A stretch of DNA of 64,000 bases from Bradyrhizobium embrapense (GCF_001189235.2 NZ_LFIP02000006.1:351470-415469); one strand, 5' to 3'; shown: positions 55,305-64,000, counted from the stretch's first letter. A program made the numbers and translations. The notes: generated by a model from the letters alone, not told the origin.

Positions 55305-56111
55305 TCAGTCCGAGATCGCCGCGAGATAGCGCTCGACCGAGCGGTCGAACGCCGCCTTGGCATCGGAAGCAATGTTCTTGCCCCACCAGGCGCCGTAGAT
55401 CCGGTCAAAGGCCAGCGGCGCGACCGCGCGCGCGATGCGGCGAACTGCGGAAGCGTTGAGCGGGATGTAATTCGGGTAGGAGTACATGAAGCTGACCGAG
55501 CGGCGATCCATCGCGACCATCGCGATGTCGCCGGTTAGGAGCGCGCCGCGCCCGTCGGCGCCCCGGCGCCAATGCAACATGGTGGCGCCGGCGAAATGGC
55601 CGCCGCCGCGCAGCAAGAGTATGTCTTCGGAGATGCGGTGGCTGTCGCCTTGCCACGGCACGATCGACGGATAGGGCCGCGTCACCCATTGCGCGTCGTC
55701 GCCGTGCAGATAGACCGGCGCATCGTCGAACGCCAAGCCCCAGTCGGCAACCGCGCCATAATAATGCGGATGCGAGATCGCGATCGCCTTTAGCCCGCCG
55801 AGCGACCTGACATGCGCGATCGCCTCTGGCGTGGCGAGCGGCACGCAGTCCCACATCACGCAGCCGCCGCGGTCCGGCACCAGCAGCGCACGCTGGCCGA
55901 TCGCGAAGGACGGCTCGAGCGCCAGCCCAACGAGGCCGAGATCGTCGCGCCAGACGAGCCGATGCCGTTCGGCGAGTTTCTCGCGCGTCAGCCATTCCTG
56001 GCCTTTCCAGTTCACGTATTGGCGCTCGTCCTCGCAGATCCGGCAGGACGATGGCGGCGCCGCCGTTTCAGGAAATTGCGCGCCGCATTGTTCGCAAGTC
56101 CAGAGGGGCAT
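55305..56111 (-). CDS. metallo-beta-lactamase-fold protein with N-terminal Zn-ribbon and variant metal motif
   Basis: A 268-residue protein. The first 25 residues form a Cys4 ribbon (WTCEQCGAQF and SSCRICEDE: C-x2-C and C-x2-C). The MBL fold follows, but the usual HxHxDH is replaced by SHPHYYGAV (about 121-129), lacking both the Asp and the last His. Later ligands look present: GGHFAGAT and LTGDIAMV. Proteins of the MBL superfamily with an HPHYY/HPHFY version exist in bacteria and eukaryotes. Catalytic ability is therefore uncertain. The ATG at 56111 directly precedes the ribbon; the 3-codon longer GTG start is less likely. Confidence 0.8.
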   Translation of the reverse strand: MPLWTCEQCGAQFPETAAPPSSCRICEDERQYVNWKGQEWLTREKLAERHRLVWRDDLGLVGLALEPSFAIGQRALLVPDRGGCVMWDCVPLATPEAIAHVRSLGGLKAIAISHPHYYGAVADWGLAFDDAPVYLHGDDAQWVTRPYPSIVPWQGDSHRISEDILLLRGGGHFAGATMLHWRRGADGRGALLTGDIAMVAMDRRSVSFMYSYPNYIPLNASAVRRIARAVAPLAFDRIYGAWWGKNIASDAKAAFDRSVERYLAAISD

Positions 56112-56171
56112 TGAGACCACACGCGTTGGGATGAAGCTGGTCCCCTGATCTACGTCAGTAGCGCAACGCGT

Positions 56172-56354
56172 TCAATGCCGGCGGCCCAGTTCCATCTGCA
56201 GCTCGGCCGGCGCTGCACCGAACTTGCGGCGAAAGGCGTGGTGGAAATAGGACAGGTCGTTGAAGCCGGCCGTATAGGCGATGTCGCTGACGTTGCGGCC
56301 CGCGCCCTGCGTGTGCAGCAGCAGCCGGCGCCAGCAGCAGGCGCTGATGCGAAC
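56172..56354 (-). pseudogene. fragment of an AraC-type regulator (C-terminal HTH)
   Basis: The minus strand reads ISACCWRRLLLHTQ, then NVSDIAYTAGFNDLSYFHHA and FRRKFGAAPAELQMELGRRH to a stop at 56172. This is the second helix-turn-helix of an AraC/XylS regulator, nearly complete (SDIAYTAGFNDLSYFHHAFRRKFGAAPAEL). Upstream the frame loses AraC likeness, and sigma-factor sequence on the other strand starts at about 56395, so the N-terminus is gone. Confidence 0.7.
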
Positions 56355-56390
56355 CGAGGTGGACGCAGACAACCCGCGCAAGACTGCGAT

Positions 56391-56745
56391 CTGCGCGCAC
56401 CGCGCCGGTTCGACGACCTTCGCGGCACCGCCATCAGGCGCTGGCTGCTCGCGATCCTCAAAACCGTCTGCCAGGAAAAACTCGGCGACCGCATAGCGGC
56501 GGACGATGCCAGCATCAAGGACAAGTCCGGGCGGCGCGCCACGCCAGCAATCCGGCAACTCGTCGGTGAGCTGGCCGCGCCGCCCGGCGAGGCCATCGCG
56601 CTACGCGAAATGATCGATCTCTCCTGTGGGGAGATCGCCGAGATCATTGGCGTTCCCGTCACCACCGTGATGTCGCCGATCGCGGAGCCTCGCGGCCTGC
56701 TGCTCGCGGCGCGGCGAACAGCGCAAGCGGCGGCGGAGCCACCGG
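56391..56745 (+). pseudogene. relic of an ECF-type RNA polymerase sigma factor
   Basis: The plus strand encodes RAPRRFDDLRGTAIRRWLLAI, with LKTVCQEKL, and then IALREMIDLSCGEIAEIIGV and PVTTVMSPIAEPRGLLLAA. The order and spacing match sigma-70 region 2 (…FDGFRGDARPWLLAIVRN…) and region 4 (…LREIEGLSYKEIAEIIGVPVGTVMSRLARAR…). Many conserved residues are altered (S->P at MSRL) and no proper start is present. It meets the AraC relic head-to-head. Confidence 0.6.
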
Positions 56746-56872
56746 CGACAAGGCTCACGGGCGGTGCGTCAAAGCTGACGGTTTACCGCCCCTGGCGGCG
56801 ATCGCATGAATGGTCTTGACCGCCGAAGTGCCGAGATCGTTCCCGAGATACATGGCGCTTATTATCGCTCGA

Positions 56873-57976
56873 TCACGGCCGCGCGAACGCCTGTTGAACC
56901 GCGGCAGACTCCGTGACGCCGTTGGCGATCAGGAGCGCAAGCAACACGCGCGCCTTCTGCGGGTTTAGATCGAGCGAGACCGCAAAGCCGAGCTTGTCGT
57001 CCTCGACCTCGACGTTCCGGTTGACATAGCCCGAGCCGACGCGGGTCGAACGCACCACCACAACGCCCTGCTTCGCCGCGGCCGCCAGCGCATCGATCGC
57101 GCCCTTCGATGAATTGCCGTCACCGACGCCGGCCAGCACGATGCCCTTGGCACCGCGCTTGACCGCATCCTCGACCTCCGCGGCATCCATGTTGGCGTGC
57201 GAGTAGATGATGTCGACCCGCGGCAAGGGCGGCGCATCCGGCAACTTCAGCTTGGCCCCCTTGACGGCTGCGGCCGGCTGCAGGAAACGCAGCGCGCCGG
57301 TGTCGACATAGCCGACCGGGCCGGCATCAGGCGAACGGAAGGTCTCGACGCTGGTGGTATTGGTCTTCTGCACCCAGCGTGCGGCATGGATGGTGTCGTT
57401 GAGCACCACGAGCACGCCACGGCCGCGAGATTCCGGCGCGGACGCAACCCGCATCGCTTCGTAGAGATTGGCCGGACCATCGGCGCCGATTGCGGTCGAA
57501 GGCCGCATCGATCCGACCAGCACGACCGGCATGTCGGTGTCGAGCACGTTTTGCAGGAAGAACGCGGTCTCCTCCATCGTGTCGGTGCCATGGGTGATAA
57601 CGATGCCGTCGACCTCCTTGTTGTCAACAGCGGTACGGATGCGCTTGACGAGGTCGAACCAGACCTTGTCGTTCATGTCCTGCGAGCCGATCGACGAGAT
57701 CTGCTCAGCCGAGATCTGGGCGAGTCCGTCGATGCCCGGGATGGCCGCGATCAGGTTGGCCGCGCTGACCTTGCCCGAGTCATAGGCATTGCCGGCGCGC
57801 GCATTGGCCTGGCCCGCGATGGTGCCGCCGGTGCCGAGCACGAGCACGCGGGCCAGCGAGGTCCCGGCCGGCGACTGTTGTGCAACGGCCGGCGACGCAA
57901 GCCCGATCACAAGGGCTGTGGCAAGGCCGACGATGGTGCGTGCGGAACGAGCCGATCGAAGCGAGTGCAGCGCCAT
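56873..57976 (-). CDS. ansB: L-asparaginase, type II (periplasmic)
   Basis: A 367-residue enzyme that hydrolyses asparagine to aspartate and ammonia. A signal peptide (about 1-34) ends at SPAVAQ. The active-site threonines are present: GTGGTIAGQANA (about 46-57) and THGTDTMEETA (about 127-137). It begins the divergent region shared with opgC. A longer start 21 codons upstream would precede the signal and is not favoured. Export as a periplasmic homotetramer is typical. Confidence 0.94.
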   Translation of the reverse strand: MALHSLRSARSARTIVGLATALVIGLASPAVAQQSPAGTSLARVLVLGTGGTIAGQANARAGNAYDSGKVSAANLIAAIPGIDGLAQISAEQISSIGSQDMNDKVWFDLVKRIRTAVDNKEVDGIVITHGTDTMEETAFFLQNVLDTDMPVVLVGSMRPSTAIGADGPANLYEAMRVASAPESRGRGVLVVLNDTIHAARWVQKTNTTSVETFRSPDAGPVGYVDTGALRFLQPAAAVKGAKLKLPDAPPLPRVDIIYSHANMDAAEVEDAVKRGAKGIVLAGVGDGNSSKGAIDALAAAAKQGVVVVRSTRVGSGYVNRNVEVEDDKLGFAVSLDLNPQKARVLLALLIANGVTESAAVQQAFARP

Positions 57977-58214
57977 TTCTTCCCCCAGCGATAGATTCTG
58001 TGGTACAACTCTTGGTTTTGTCGCGCAAGAAATGGACAAACTTGCGGCGACGCGCGGCCCGAACGATTTGATCCAAATTCAGCGCTGTTTGACCTGCTGT
58101 TGAGACGATCGTTTCCCAGAAAACCAATACACAACCGTCGAAATCCTGTTCTAGTATGACGCGGTGGACGCCCCGCGACCTGAGACGCGGGCATAGGGGA
58201 TGGGGACCGAACCG

Positions 58215-59384
58215 ATGGACGTCAAGGCTGTTCTGCCGCCGCGTGGTCGCGACTATCGCCTCGACCTGCTGCGCGGCTTCGCCAACTGGGCGATCTATCT
58301 CGATCACATCCCGAACAACGCGGTGAACTGGATCACACAGAAGAATTTCGGCTTCAGCGACGCGGCCGATCTGTTCGTCTTCATCTCCGGCTACACTGCC
58401 TCCTTTGTCTATGCGCGGATGATGCTCGAACGCGGCACCGTGATCGGCGCCACCCGCTTGATCAAGCGGGCCTGGCAGATCTACGTCGCGCATGTCCTGC
58501 TGTTCGTGATCTACATCGCCGAGATCGGCTATCTCGCGCAGCGCTATCACGACCCCAATCTCGAGAACGAATTCAACGTCGCGGGCTTCATGCAGAACCC
58601 GGCGGAGACGCTCTATCAGGGGCTGATCCTGGCGTTCAAGCCGGTCAACATGGACGTGCTGCCGCTCTACATCGCGCTGATGCTGGTCTATCCGGTGGTG
58701 CTGTGGGCGATGCTGCGGAAGCTCAATCTGACGCTCGCCGCCTCGTTCCTGCTCTATCTCGCCGCACGCCACTTCGGCTGGAATCTGCCGGCCTATCCGT
58801 CCGGCTCATGGTACTTCAACCCGTTCTGCTGGCAGTTCCTGTTCGTGTTCGGCGGCTGGTTCGCGCTCGGCGGCGCCAGTGAATCGATCGCCTTCATCCG
58901 CTCGCGCGCCTTCCTCTGGCTCGGCGGCGCCTATCTATTGTTTGCACTGGTCATGACGCTGGCGGGCCGCTTCCCCGAACTCGGTCAGGCGATGCCGGCC
59001 TGGCTCTATGATGCCTTCAATCCCAACGACAAGACCAACCTCGCGCCGTATCGCGTGCTGCACTTCGTGGTCCTCGCCTTCTTCGTCACGCGCTTCCTGC
59101 CGCGCGAATGGCCCGGATATGAATGGCCGCTGTTCCAGCCGATTATCAAATGCGGCCAGCAGTCGCTCGAGGTGTTCTGCTCGGGTGTCTTCCTTGCCGT
59201 GATCGCGCATGTCGTGCTGGTTGAGGTCTCCGGCAGCCTCTGGATGCAGATCGTGGTCAGCGTGATCGGCATCGTGCTGATGACCGTGCTCGCCTACTAC
59301 CGATCGTGGTCGAAGAAGGTCGACAAGGCGCCGAAGCCACTCGTGGCTGCGCAGGCGCCAGCGGCCGCGAAGCCGGCGGCGTAG
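58215..59384 (+). CDS. opgC: OpgC-family membrane acyltransferase-like protein
   Basis: A 389-residue inner-membrane protein with about ten hydrophobic spans. It begins RDYRLDLLRGFANWAIYLDHI, the OpgC signature; similar proteins succinylate osmoregulated periplasmic glucans. FISGYTASFVYARMM and the histidine near the start (LDHIPNN) also fit. The start at 58215 has GGGGA upstream. A start at 58200 is possible. The end is 11 bp in front of the AlaX gene. Confidence 0.88.
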   Translation: MDVKAVLPPRGRDYRLDLLRGFANWAIYLDHIPNNAVNWITQKNFGFSDAADLFVFISGYTASFVYARMMLERGTVIGATRLIKRAWQIYVAHVLLFVIYIAEIGYLAQRYHDPNLENEFNVAGFMQNPAETLYQGLILAFKPVNMDVLPLYIALMLVYPVVLWAMLRKLNLTLAASFLLYLAARHFGWNLPAYPSGSWYFNPFCWQFLFVFGGWFALGGASESIAFIRSRAFLWLGGAYLLFALVMTLAGRFPELGQAMPAWLYDAFNPNDKTNLAPYRVLHFVVLAFFVTRFLPREWPGYEWPLFQPIIKCGQQSLEVFCSGVFLAVIAHVVLVEVSGSLWMQIVVSVIGIVLMTVLAYYRSWSKKVDKAPKPLVAAQAPAAAKPAA

Positions 59385-59395
59385 GCGCGTCATCG

Positions 59396-60106
59396 ATGTC
59401 GCGAGCCTTCTATCACGATCATCCCGAAATCCTGCAGCTCGAAGCCGAGGTGCGCGACGCCAGGCCAGGCGCCGTCCTTGTCGAGCGCTCGCCGTTCTTT
59501 CCCGGAGGAGGCGGGCAGCTTCCGGACCGGGGTGTCCTGAGATGGTCCGGCGGCGTGCTGCCCATCAGCGGACTTGAGCGCGACGAGCGCGGCCTGTGGC
59601 ATCTGTTTGCCGGCGAAGCCCTACCCTCCGGCAACGTGACGCTCGAGGTCGAGCCGGCATTTCGCGCCCTGATGTGCGAGCTGCACACGCTCGCCCATGT
59701 CGTCAATGCACTCGTCTACACGCAGTTCGGCGGCGCTCTTCTCACCGGCGCCCAGCTCAACGCCGACGCCACGTTCCGCGTCGATTTCGATCTGCCGGGA
59801 GCCGACAATGACGCGCTGCGGGCGCTCGAGGCGCCGCTGAACGAGGTCATTCGGCGGGATCTTCCGGTGAGCAGCATCTTCATGCCACACGACGAAGCGC
59901 AGGCTGTGCCCGGCCTGTTCCGCAGCAAGGCCGTCGCGCCGCCGGCCGGGGACGATGGACTCGTTCGCATCGTCGAAATCCTCGACCTTGATCGCCAGGC
60001 TTGCGGCGGGACGCATCTGGCGTCGACAGGGCGCGCCCGACCCGCACGCATCGTCAAGATCGACAACAAGGGCCGCCAGAACCGCCGGATCAAGGTTGCG
60101 ATCTGA
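59396..60106 (+). CDS. alaX: alanyl-tRNA editing protein AlaX
   Basis: A 236-residue stand-alone editing domain that removes Ser or Gly from tRNA-Ala. It has the metal ligands in HTLAHVVNAL (HxxxH, about residues 93-102) and QACGGTHLAS (C and H, about 199-208). It also contains ERSPFFPGGGGQLPDRG near the start, as in AlaRS editing domains. Start chosen at the ATG (59396). It lies 11 bp behind opgC, so co-transcription is possible, and is convergent with the MFS gene. Confidence 0.93.
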   Translation: MSRAFYHDHPEILQLEAEVRDARPGAVLVERSPFFPGGGGQLPDRGVLRWSGGVLPISGLERDERGLWHLFAGEALPSGNVTLEVEPAFRALMCELHTLAHVVNALVYTQFGGALLTGAQLNADATFRVDFDLPGADNDALRALEAPLNEVIRRDLPVSSIFMPHDEAQAVPGLFRSKAVAPPAGDDGLVRIVEILDLDRQACGGTHLASTGRARPARIVKIDNKGRQNRRIKVAI

Positions 60107-60133
60107 CCGGCTCTCGCTTGCCGCCTGCGCTTG

Positions 60134-61423
60134 CTATTTCGCGAGCGGCTTGCCGGCCGTCTCCGGCGCGAGGGCGATCAACGGCAGACCGATTACATAG
60201 ATCAGCGACAGCATCGAAATCGCCAGCGGGAAACTTCCGGTGCGGGCAGCGAGCGCGCCGATCAAGGTCGGGCCGGCGGCGCCGAGCACGCGGCCCATGC
60301 TGAAGGCGAAACCGGAGCCCGAGCCACGTAGCGCGGATGGAAACATCTCCGGCAGCCAGATCGTGAACAGGCCGAACACGCCATTGGTGAAGAAGCCCAG
60401 CACCGGCAGCAAAGCCATGAACAGCACCAGACTGTCGAGCCATTCGATGGCTACCTCATAGCAAACCACGACGGAAATCAGGCCGCCGATGAAGAACAGC
60501 ACCGCGGTACGGCGCCGGCTACCGAGCCAGCCGGTGATCCATGGCACAAGAAGGCAGCCGATCAGCGTGCCGACATTGGTGATCAAGCCTGCGACCGCCC
60601 CCACCTCCTGCGCATGCGCCGGCGTTGCGCCGGCTGCGGCCAGCTTGGTCGAAATCACGGTGGGCGCCCAGAAGTTCGACGACCACAGGCCGAAGATGAT
60701 ACAGGCCATCATCAGCGCAGCGGCCCAGGTGGTGCGCGCCTGATCCCCCGCAAACAAGGCCGCGACCGACGGCTGCTTGCGCGACGCGCTGTGCTCGGGT
60801 TCGGGGATGTTGCTGCGCAGATACGCAATCAGCAGCGCCGGCAGGATGCCGAGCAGGAACATGCCGCGCCAGCCGAGCGTACTGCCGATCGCGAGCGTGG
60901 CGGCGGCGGCGAGGAACAGTCCGGTCGGCGTGGCCGTGTGCAGCCATCCAGCGAGCCGCACCCGGGTGTTCTCGGGCACGGATTCCTGCAGCAGCGGCGT
61001 GCCCGCCGCCCACTCGCCGCCGATGCCGAAGCCGGCGACGAAGCGAAACAATGCGAACATCACGATACCCGTCGCGAGCCCGCACAGCGCCGTGAACAGC
61101 GAGTAGACCAGCACCGTCCAGCACATGATCCTGACGCGCCCGTAACGATCCGCGGCCCAGCCCCAGACCATCGAGCAGGCCCAGCCCAGCATGAAGATCG
61201 AGAACAAGAGGCCGCCGTAGATGCCGATATTGGCCTTGCTCGGCTCGATGCCGCTGGCGGGCAACAGCTCGCTCAGCGCGCTGACCAGGATATAGCCGTA
61301 CATCGAGGAATCGAAGCCATCGAGCATCCAGCCGAACCAGGTCGCCCAAAACACTTTTCGCGGCGACACCGCTCCAGGCGCCGCGACCGACGGGGCAACG
61401 GCATCAACGATGCTCTCAGTCAT
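60134..61423 (-). CDS. MFS transporter, SHS/carboxylate-like
   Basis: A 429-residue 12-span transporter. Helix 1 has WATWFGWMLDGFDSSMYGYIL (DGFD near residue 35), as in the aromatic acid and sialate/lactate (SHS) porters. The inter-helix motif GWAADRYGRVRIM (MFS motif A) is clear, and FRFVAGFGIGGEWAAGTPLLQE is the helix-4/5 signature. Substrate is not evident; carboxylic acids or sugars are plausible. Monocistronic, divergent from the HerA-like ATPase. Confidence 0.9.
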   Translation of the reverse strand: MTESIVDAVAPSVAAPGAVSPRKVFWATWFGWMLDGFDSSMYGYILVSALSELLPASGIEPSKANIGIYGGLLFSIFMLGWACSMVWGWAADRYGRVRIMCWTVLVYSLFTALCGLATGIVMFALFRFVAGFGIGGEWAAGTPLLQESVPENTRVRLAGWLHTATPTGLFLAAAATLAIGSTLGWRGMFLLGILPALLIAYLRSNIPEPEHSASRKQPSVAALFAGDQARTTWAAALMMACIIFGLWSSNFWAPTVISTKLAAAGATPAHAQEVGAVAGLITNVGTLIGCLLVPWITGWLGSRRRTAVLFFIGGLISVVVCYEVAIEWLDSLVLFMALLPVLGFFTNGVFGLFTIWLPEMFPSALRGSGSGFAFSMGRVLGAAGPTLIGALAARTGSFPLAISMLSLIYVIGLPLIALAPETAGKPLAK

Positions 61424-61648
61424 GTTTCCTCACACGTTTCTTTTGTGCTGGGGACTATGACGAGGTTTGCGCGAGGAGAGACCACCGGCAAACGGGACGG
61501 AGGTATCCGGCATGAGAATGGCGGCGCGGTTCACATCGGCCCGGATCGTCCGCATCCCGGCCGTGCCTGGGGATCATGCCGCGGTTCGCTCGACGGGGCG
61601 CGATCGGCTTGTTAAGCCGCGTCCCGCAAGGATGATTTGAGTCGGGAC

Positions 61649-63163
61649 ATGACGGTAGCGATCGAGATGGGACAGACGACGGCCGGCGCTTCGGCGGCCA
61701 TCGACCTCGAGGAGCTGCTGGCCACGCGCCTCCTGGTGCAGGGCAATTCGGGTTCCGGCAAATCCCATCTGCTGCGCCGGCTGCTGGAACAGAGCGCGCC
61801 ATGGGTGCAGCAGACCATCATCGATCCCGAGGGTGACTTCGTGACCCTGGCCGAGCGATTCGGCCACCTCGTCATCGACGCCGAGGACCATACCGAGCGC
61901 AGCCTGCAGGTCGCCGGCGAGCGCGTGCGCATCCACCGCGTTTCCACCGTGCTCAATCTCGAAGGGCTCGACGCCGAGAACCAGATGCGGCGCGCGGCGG
62001 CGTTCCTCGGCGGCATGTTCGAGGTCCCGCGCGACCATTGGTATCCGATGCTGGTGGTGGTGGACGAGGCGCAACTGTTCGCGCCTGCGATCGCGGGCGA
62101 AGTCTCCGACGAGGCACGCAAGCTCTCGCTCGGCGCGATGACCAATTTAATGTGCCGCGGCCGCAAGCGCGGGCTTGCCGGGATCATTGCGACCCAGCGG
62201 CTGGCGAAACTTGCCAAAAATGTCGCGGCCGAAGCGTCCAATTTCCTGATGGGCCGGACCTTCCTCGACATCGACATGGCGCGCGCCGCCGACCTGCTCG
62301 GCATGGAGCGGCGGCAGGCGGAAGCGTTCCGCGACCTGGAGCGCGGACAATTCATGGCGCTGGGGCCCGCACTCTCCCGCCGTCCGCTAGGCCTTCGCAT
62401 CGGTCCGACCGACACCCAACCGCGCAACGCGGCGCCGCGACTGATGCCGCTGCCTGAAGCGGCGCTCGAAGACGCGCGCGCCATCATCCTCGCAGCCCCG
62501 CCGCCTGAAACCACGGCCAGGCCGCAGCGCCGGCCGCCGTCACCGGATCTGCTCAGCCAGCTGATGGCTGCCAAGCAGCCGGCACCGGAGGCCGATCCCG
62601 AGGCTGCGAAACCGCCACTCAGCGCCGAGCAGCTGGCCGAGCGGCGTGAGCGGCTGGATCGCATCCTGCGCGCCATCCTCGCCGAGCCCGACGCCGGCTT
62701 CCGCGCCATCGGCGTGCTCTATCAGGAGTTCGTGGTCCGCTGCCGCATCGAAGGTCTTGGCGCCGTCGTGCCGGAGCTAAGCGATTTCCGCCGCATGCTG
62801 ACGCGCGCCCGCGCTGGCCTCGGCACCGAGATGGCGGAGGACGACGCGTGGCAGGACGTCTCGCTGCGCGCGGCTATCCTGCCCGAGGACATGCAGGGCG
62901 TCTTCATGATGATCGCTCGCACGGCGAAGGAAGGCTGGCCCTGCCCCAGCGACGCCGCGATCGCCCGCGCCTACGGCACGCACTCGCTGCGCCGCGCCCG
63001 GCATCTTCTGACCTACATCGAGGAGCAGGGCCTGATCGTCTGCCAGCTTGACGGGGCCGGCCGGCGGATCGTGACGCTCGTCGAACTCGCCTGGGCCACC
63101 GCCGCGGCCGACCCGAATGCGGATGATGCGCCCGCGGAAGCAGCCAACAGCTCGGCGCCGTAA
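61649..63163 (+). CDS. HerA/DUF87-like ATP-binding protein
   Basis: A 504-residue protein. Walker A is VQGNSGSGKSHLLRRLLE (about residues 26-43), Walker B is PMLVVVDEAQLFAPAI (about 133-148), and RKRGLAGIIATQRLAKLAKNV is the arginine/sensor region. The pattern fits FtsK-HerA helicase/translocase proteins of the HerA type (DUF87). The C-terminal part (about 330-504) contains a winged-helix-like region (YGTHSLRRARHLLTYIEEQGLIVCQL). It may move DNA or act as a stand-alone ATPase. No NurA nuclease gene is adjacent. A TTG start 4 codons upstream is possible. Confidence 0.85.
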   Translation: MTVAIEMGQTTAGASAAIDLEELLATRLLVQGNSGSGKSHLLRRLLEQSAPWVQQTIIDPEGDFVTLAERFGHLVIDAEDHTERSLQVAGERVRIHRVSTVLNLEGLDAENQMRRAAAFLGGMFEVPRDHWYPMLVVVDEAQLFAPAIAGEVSDEARKLSLGAMTNLMCRGRKRGLAGIIATQRLAKLAKNVAAEASNFLMGRTFLDIDMARAADLLGMERRQAEAFRDLERGQFMALGPALSRRPLGLRIGPTDTQPRNAAPRLMPLPEAALEDARAIILAAPPPETTARPQRRPPSPDLLSQLMAAKQPAPEADPEAAKPPLSAEQLAERRERLDRILRAILAEPDAGFRAIGVLYQEFVVRCRIEGLGAVVPELSDFRRMLTRARAGLGTEMAEDDAWQDVSLRAAILPEDMQGVFMMIARTAKEGWPCPSDAAIARAYGTHSLRRARHLLTYIEEQGLIVCQLDGAGRRIVTLVELAWATAAADPNADDAPAEAANSSAP

Positions 63164-63321
63164 TCGGCGTCGGCGATGAAGCGCTCTGTCGTGCGTGGTA
63201 TCCAGCAAACGTTGCACGACACGAAGAGGCTCGCCGAGAGGCGGGCCTCTTGTGTCTGCCGTTGAGGGATCGGGCTGCGGTGGGCCCGTGGCAGGCCCAC
63301 GCAGTCCCTCGTCTTCAAGCC

Positions 63322-64000
63322 TCACGCATGCTGCGGCTGCGCGAGCTGGCTGACCTGGGTCGCCGGCGGATCGACAACCAGGGTACCGCCATGGCCGTCG
63401 CTCGAGGTCGTGAAGGTCGAGGCCATGTAGTTGCCGAGCAGCGCAATGCTCGCCGTGACGGTGCCGTCCGTCACCGTGAGCGTTCCGCCCGAGCTGGTCC
63501 CATTGAAGGTCGGCGTGTGAACGTTCGCGAAACTGATGTTCGCGAAATCGATCGCGTCCGCGCCGGTCATTCCGGCAACCGTACCGGCAAAGCTCGCGGA
63601 ATTGTCGAGCTTCAGCGTCCCGGTCGCGCCCTGGAACGCAACGGTGGCACTCGACGCCCCCGGCAATTCGAGGGTGGTGCCCGCGGCGATCGTGGCATTG
63701 CCGGAGCTTTCGCCCGTCACGTTGAAGGGCTGCCAGGCTCCCCACGCAATGCCGTCATTGGCCCGGATCCAGAGTTGATCGGTGCCCGAGCCGGCCTGAT
63801 AGGTGGTCTGGGAAAGTTGCGCCGCCGTGATGTCGATCTCGGTATTCGCGGCCTGCGTAGCTCCGTTGACGCTCCAATGCCCGTTGGTATTCGAATCCCA
63901 CAGCGCATATTTCGTGATGGCATCGCCATCCGCGTCCGTCGCGCTGAACAGGTTCGATGCAGCAAAGGTCTGCCCCGAGACCGTCACGACGTTGGCGACC
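63322..64000 (-). CDS. C-terminal part of a repetitive surface or secreted protein (runs off right edge)
   Basis: The minus strand is open from the window edge to a stop at 63322; ~225 residues are seen. It contains a cadherin-like or bacterial Ig-like block, SATDADGDAITKYALWDSNTNG, then AQLSQTTYQAGSGTDQLWIRANDGIAWG. A beta-helix-like end rich in Asn, Gly and Thr follows (DAIDFANISFANVHTPTFNG, SSGGTLTVTDGTVTASIALLG). This is the pattern of large type I-secreted or autotransporter-like proteins of Bradyrhizobium. The full length, signal and secretion type lie outside the window. Confidence 0.75.
   Translation of the reverse strand, partial: VANVVTVSGQTFAASNLFSATDADGDAITKYALWDSNTNGHWSVNGATQAANTEIDITAAQLSQTTYQAGSGTDQLWIRANDGIAWGAWQPFNVTGESSGNATIAAGTTLELPGASSATVAFQGATGTLKLDNSASFAGTVAGMTGADAIDFANISFANVHTPTFNGTSSGGTLTVTDGTVTASIALLGNYMASTFTTSSDGHGGTLVVDPPATQVSQLAQPQHA

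Overview
The window is a stretch of alphaproteobacterial chromosome, most likely from Bradyrhizobium or a close relative in the Nitrobacteraceae (Hyphomicrobiales). This is an inference from three things: high GC with strong codon bias; alphaproteobacterial marker families (GapR/DUF2312, DUF1244, DUF1036, the aa3-type oxidase subunit IV, a transhydrogenase alpha subunit split in two, class III cyclase with TPRs); and the gene order tolQ-R-A-B ... pal-cpoB-tilS-ftsH. Most of the window is dense housekeeping DNA. I see no prophage, insertion sequence, integron, CRISPR array, rRNA or convincing tRNA.

Layout. 1-0.9 kb: 5' part of a PAS sensor, running off the left edge. 1.1-4.4 kb: FAD oxidoreductase, four very small conserved proteins (two of the YdcH/DUF465 type) and a diguanylate cyclase. 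4.5-7.5 kb: purE-purK, aqpZ and rpsU, with two clear hairpin terminators. 7.5-12.1 kb: TPR lipoprotein, a membrane-anchored Ala/Pro-rich protein, cupin, Ca2+/H+ antiporter, alpha/beta hydrolase and a 56-residue protein. 12.1-17.5 kb: the pntAA-pntAB-pntB transhydrogenase operon, a tiny cytochrome oxidase subunit IV and oligoendopeptidase F. 17.6-23.5 kb: a sigma-54 response regulator, then an L,D-transpeptidase and a DUF882 (MepK-like) peptidase, a pair also adjacent in E. coli (ycbB-ycbK). 23.5-31.6 kb: cyclase-TPR protein, gapR, DUF1244, DUF1036-pyk, OsmC, TetR and a polytopic membrane protein. 31.7-33.5 kb: orphan ABC substrate-binding protein and a frameshifted DUF3052 gene.

33.5-45.8 kb is the envelope block, all on the minus strand: tolQ, tolR, tolA, tolB, then a GGDEF-EAL protein and a FeeM/LuxI-like N-acyltransferase placed between tolB and pal, then pal, cpoB, tilS and ftsH. 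46.4-53.1 kb: crcB, sodB, a GNAT, a MATE pump, DUF2147, a DUF3095 cyclase-like protein and a CobW-type GTPase with a 24-bp perfect palindrome (Zur-box-like) upstream. 53.3-61.4 kb: htpG, a variant metallo-beta-lactamase-fold protein, relics of an AraC regulator and an ECF sigma factor, L-asparaginase, OpgC, AlaX and an MFS transporter. 61.6-64 kb: a HerA-like ATPase and the C-terminus of a repetitive surface or secreted protein running off the right edge.

The most interesting points are the acyltransferase and c-di-GMP genes inside the tol-pal cluster, the candidate Zur operator, the single-base frameshift in the DUF3052 gene, the sigma-factor/AraC relics, the DUF3095 protein that keeps cyclase motifs, the MBL protein lacking part of its metal motif, and several families of interspersed palindromic repeats.
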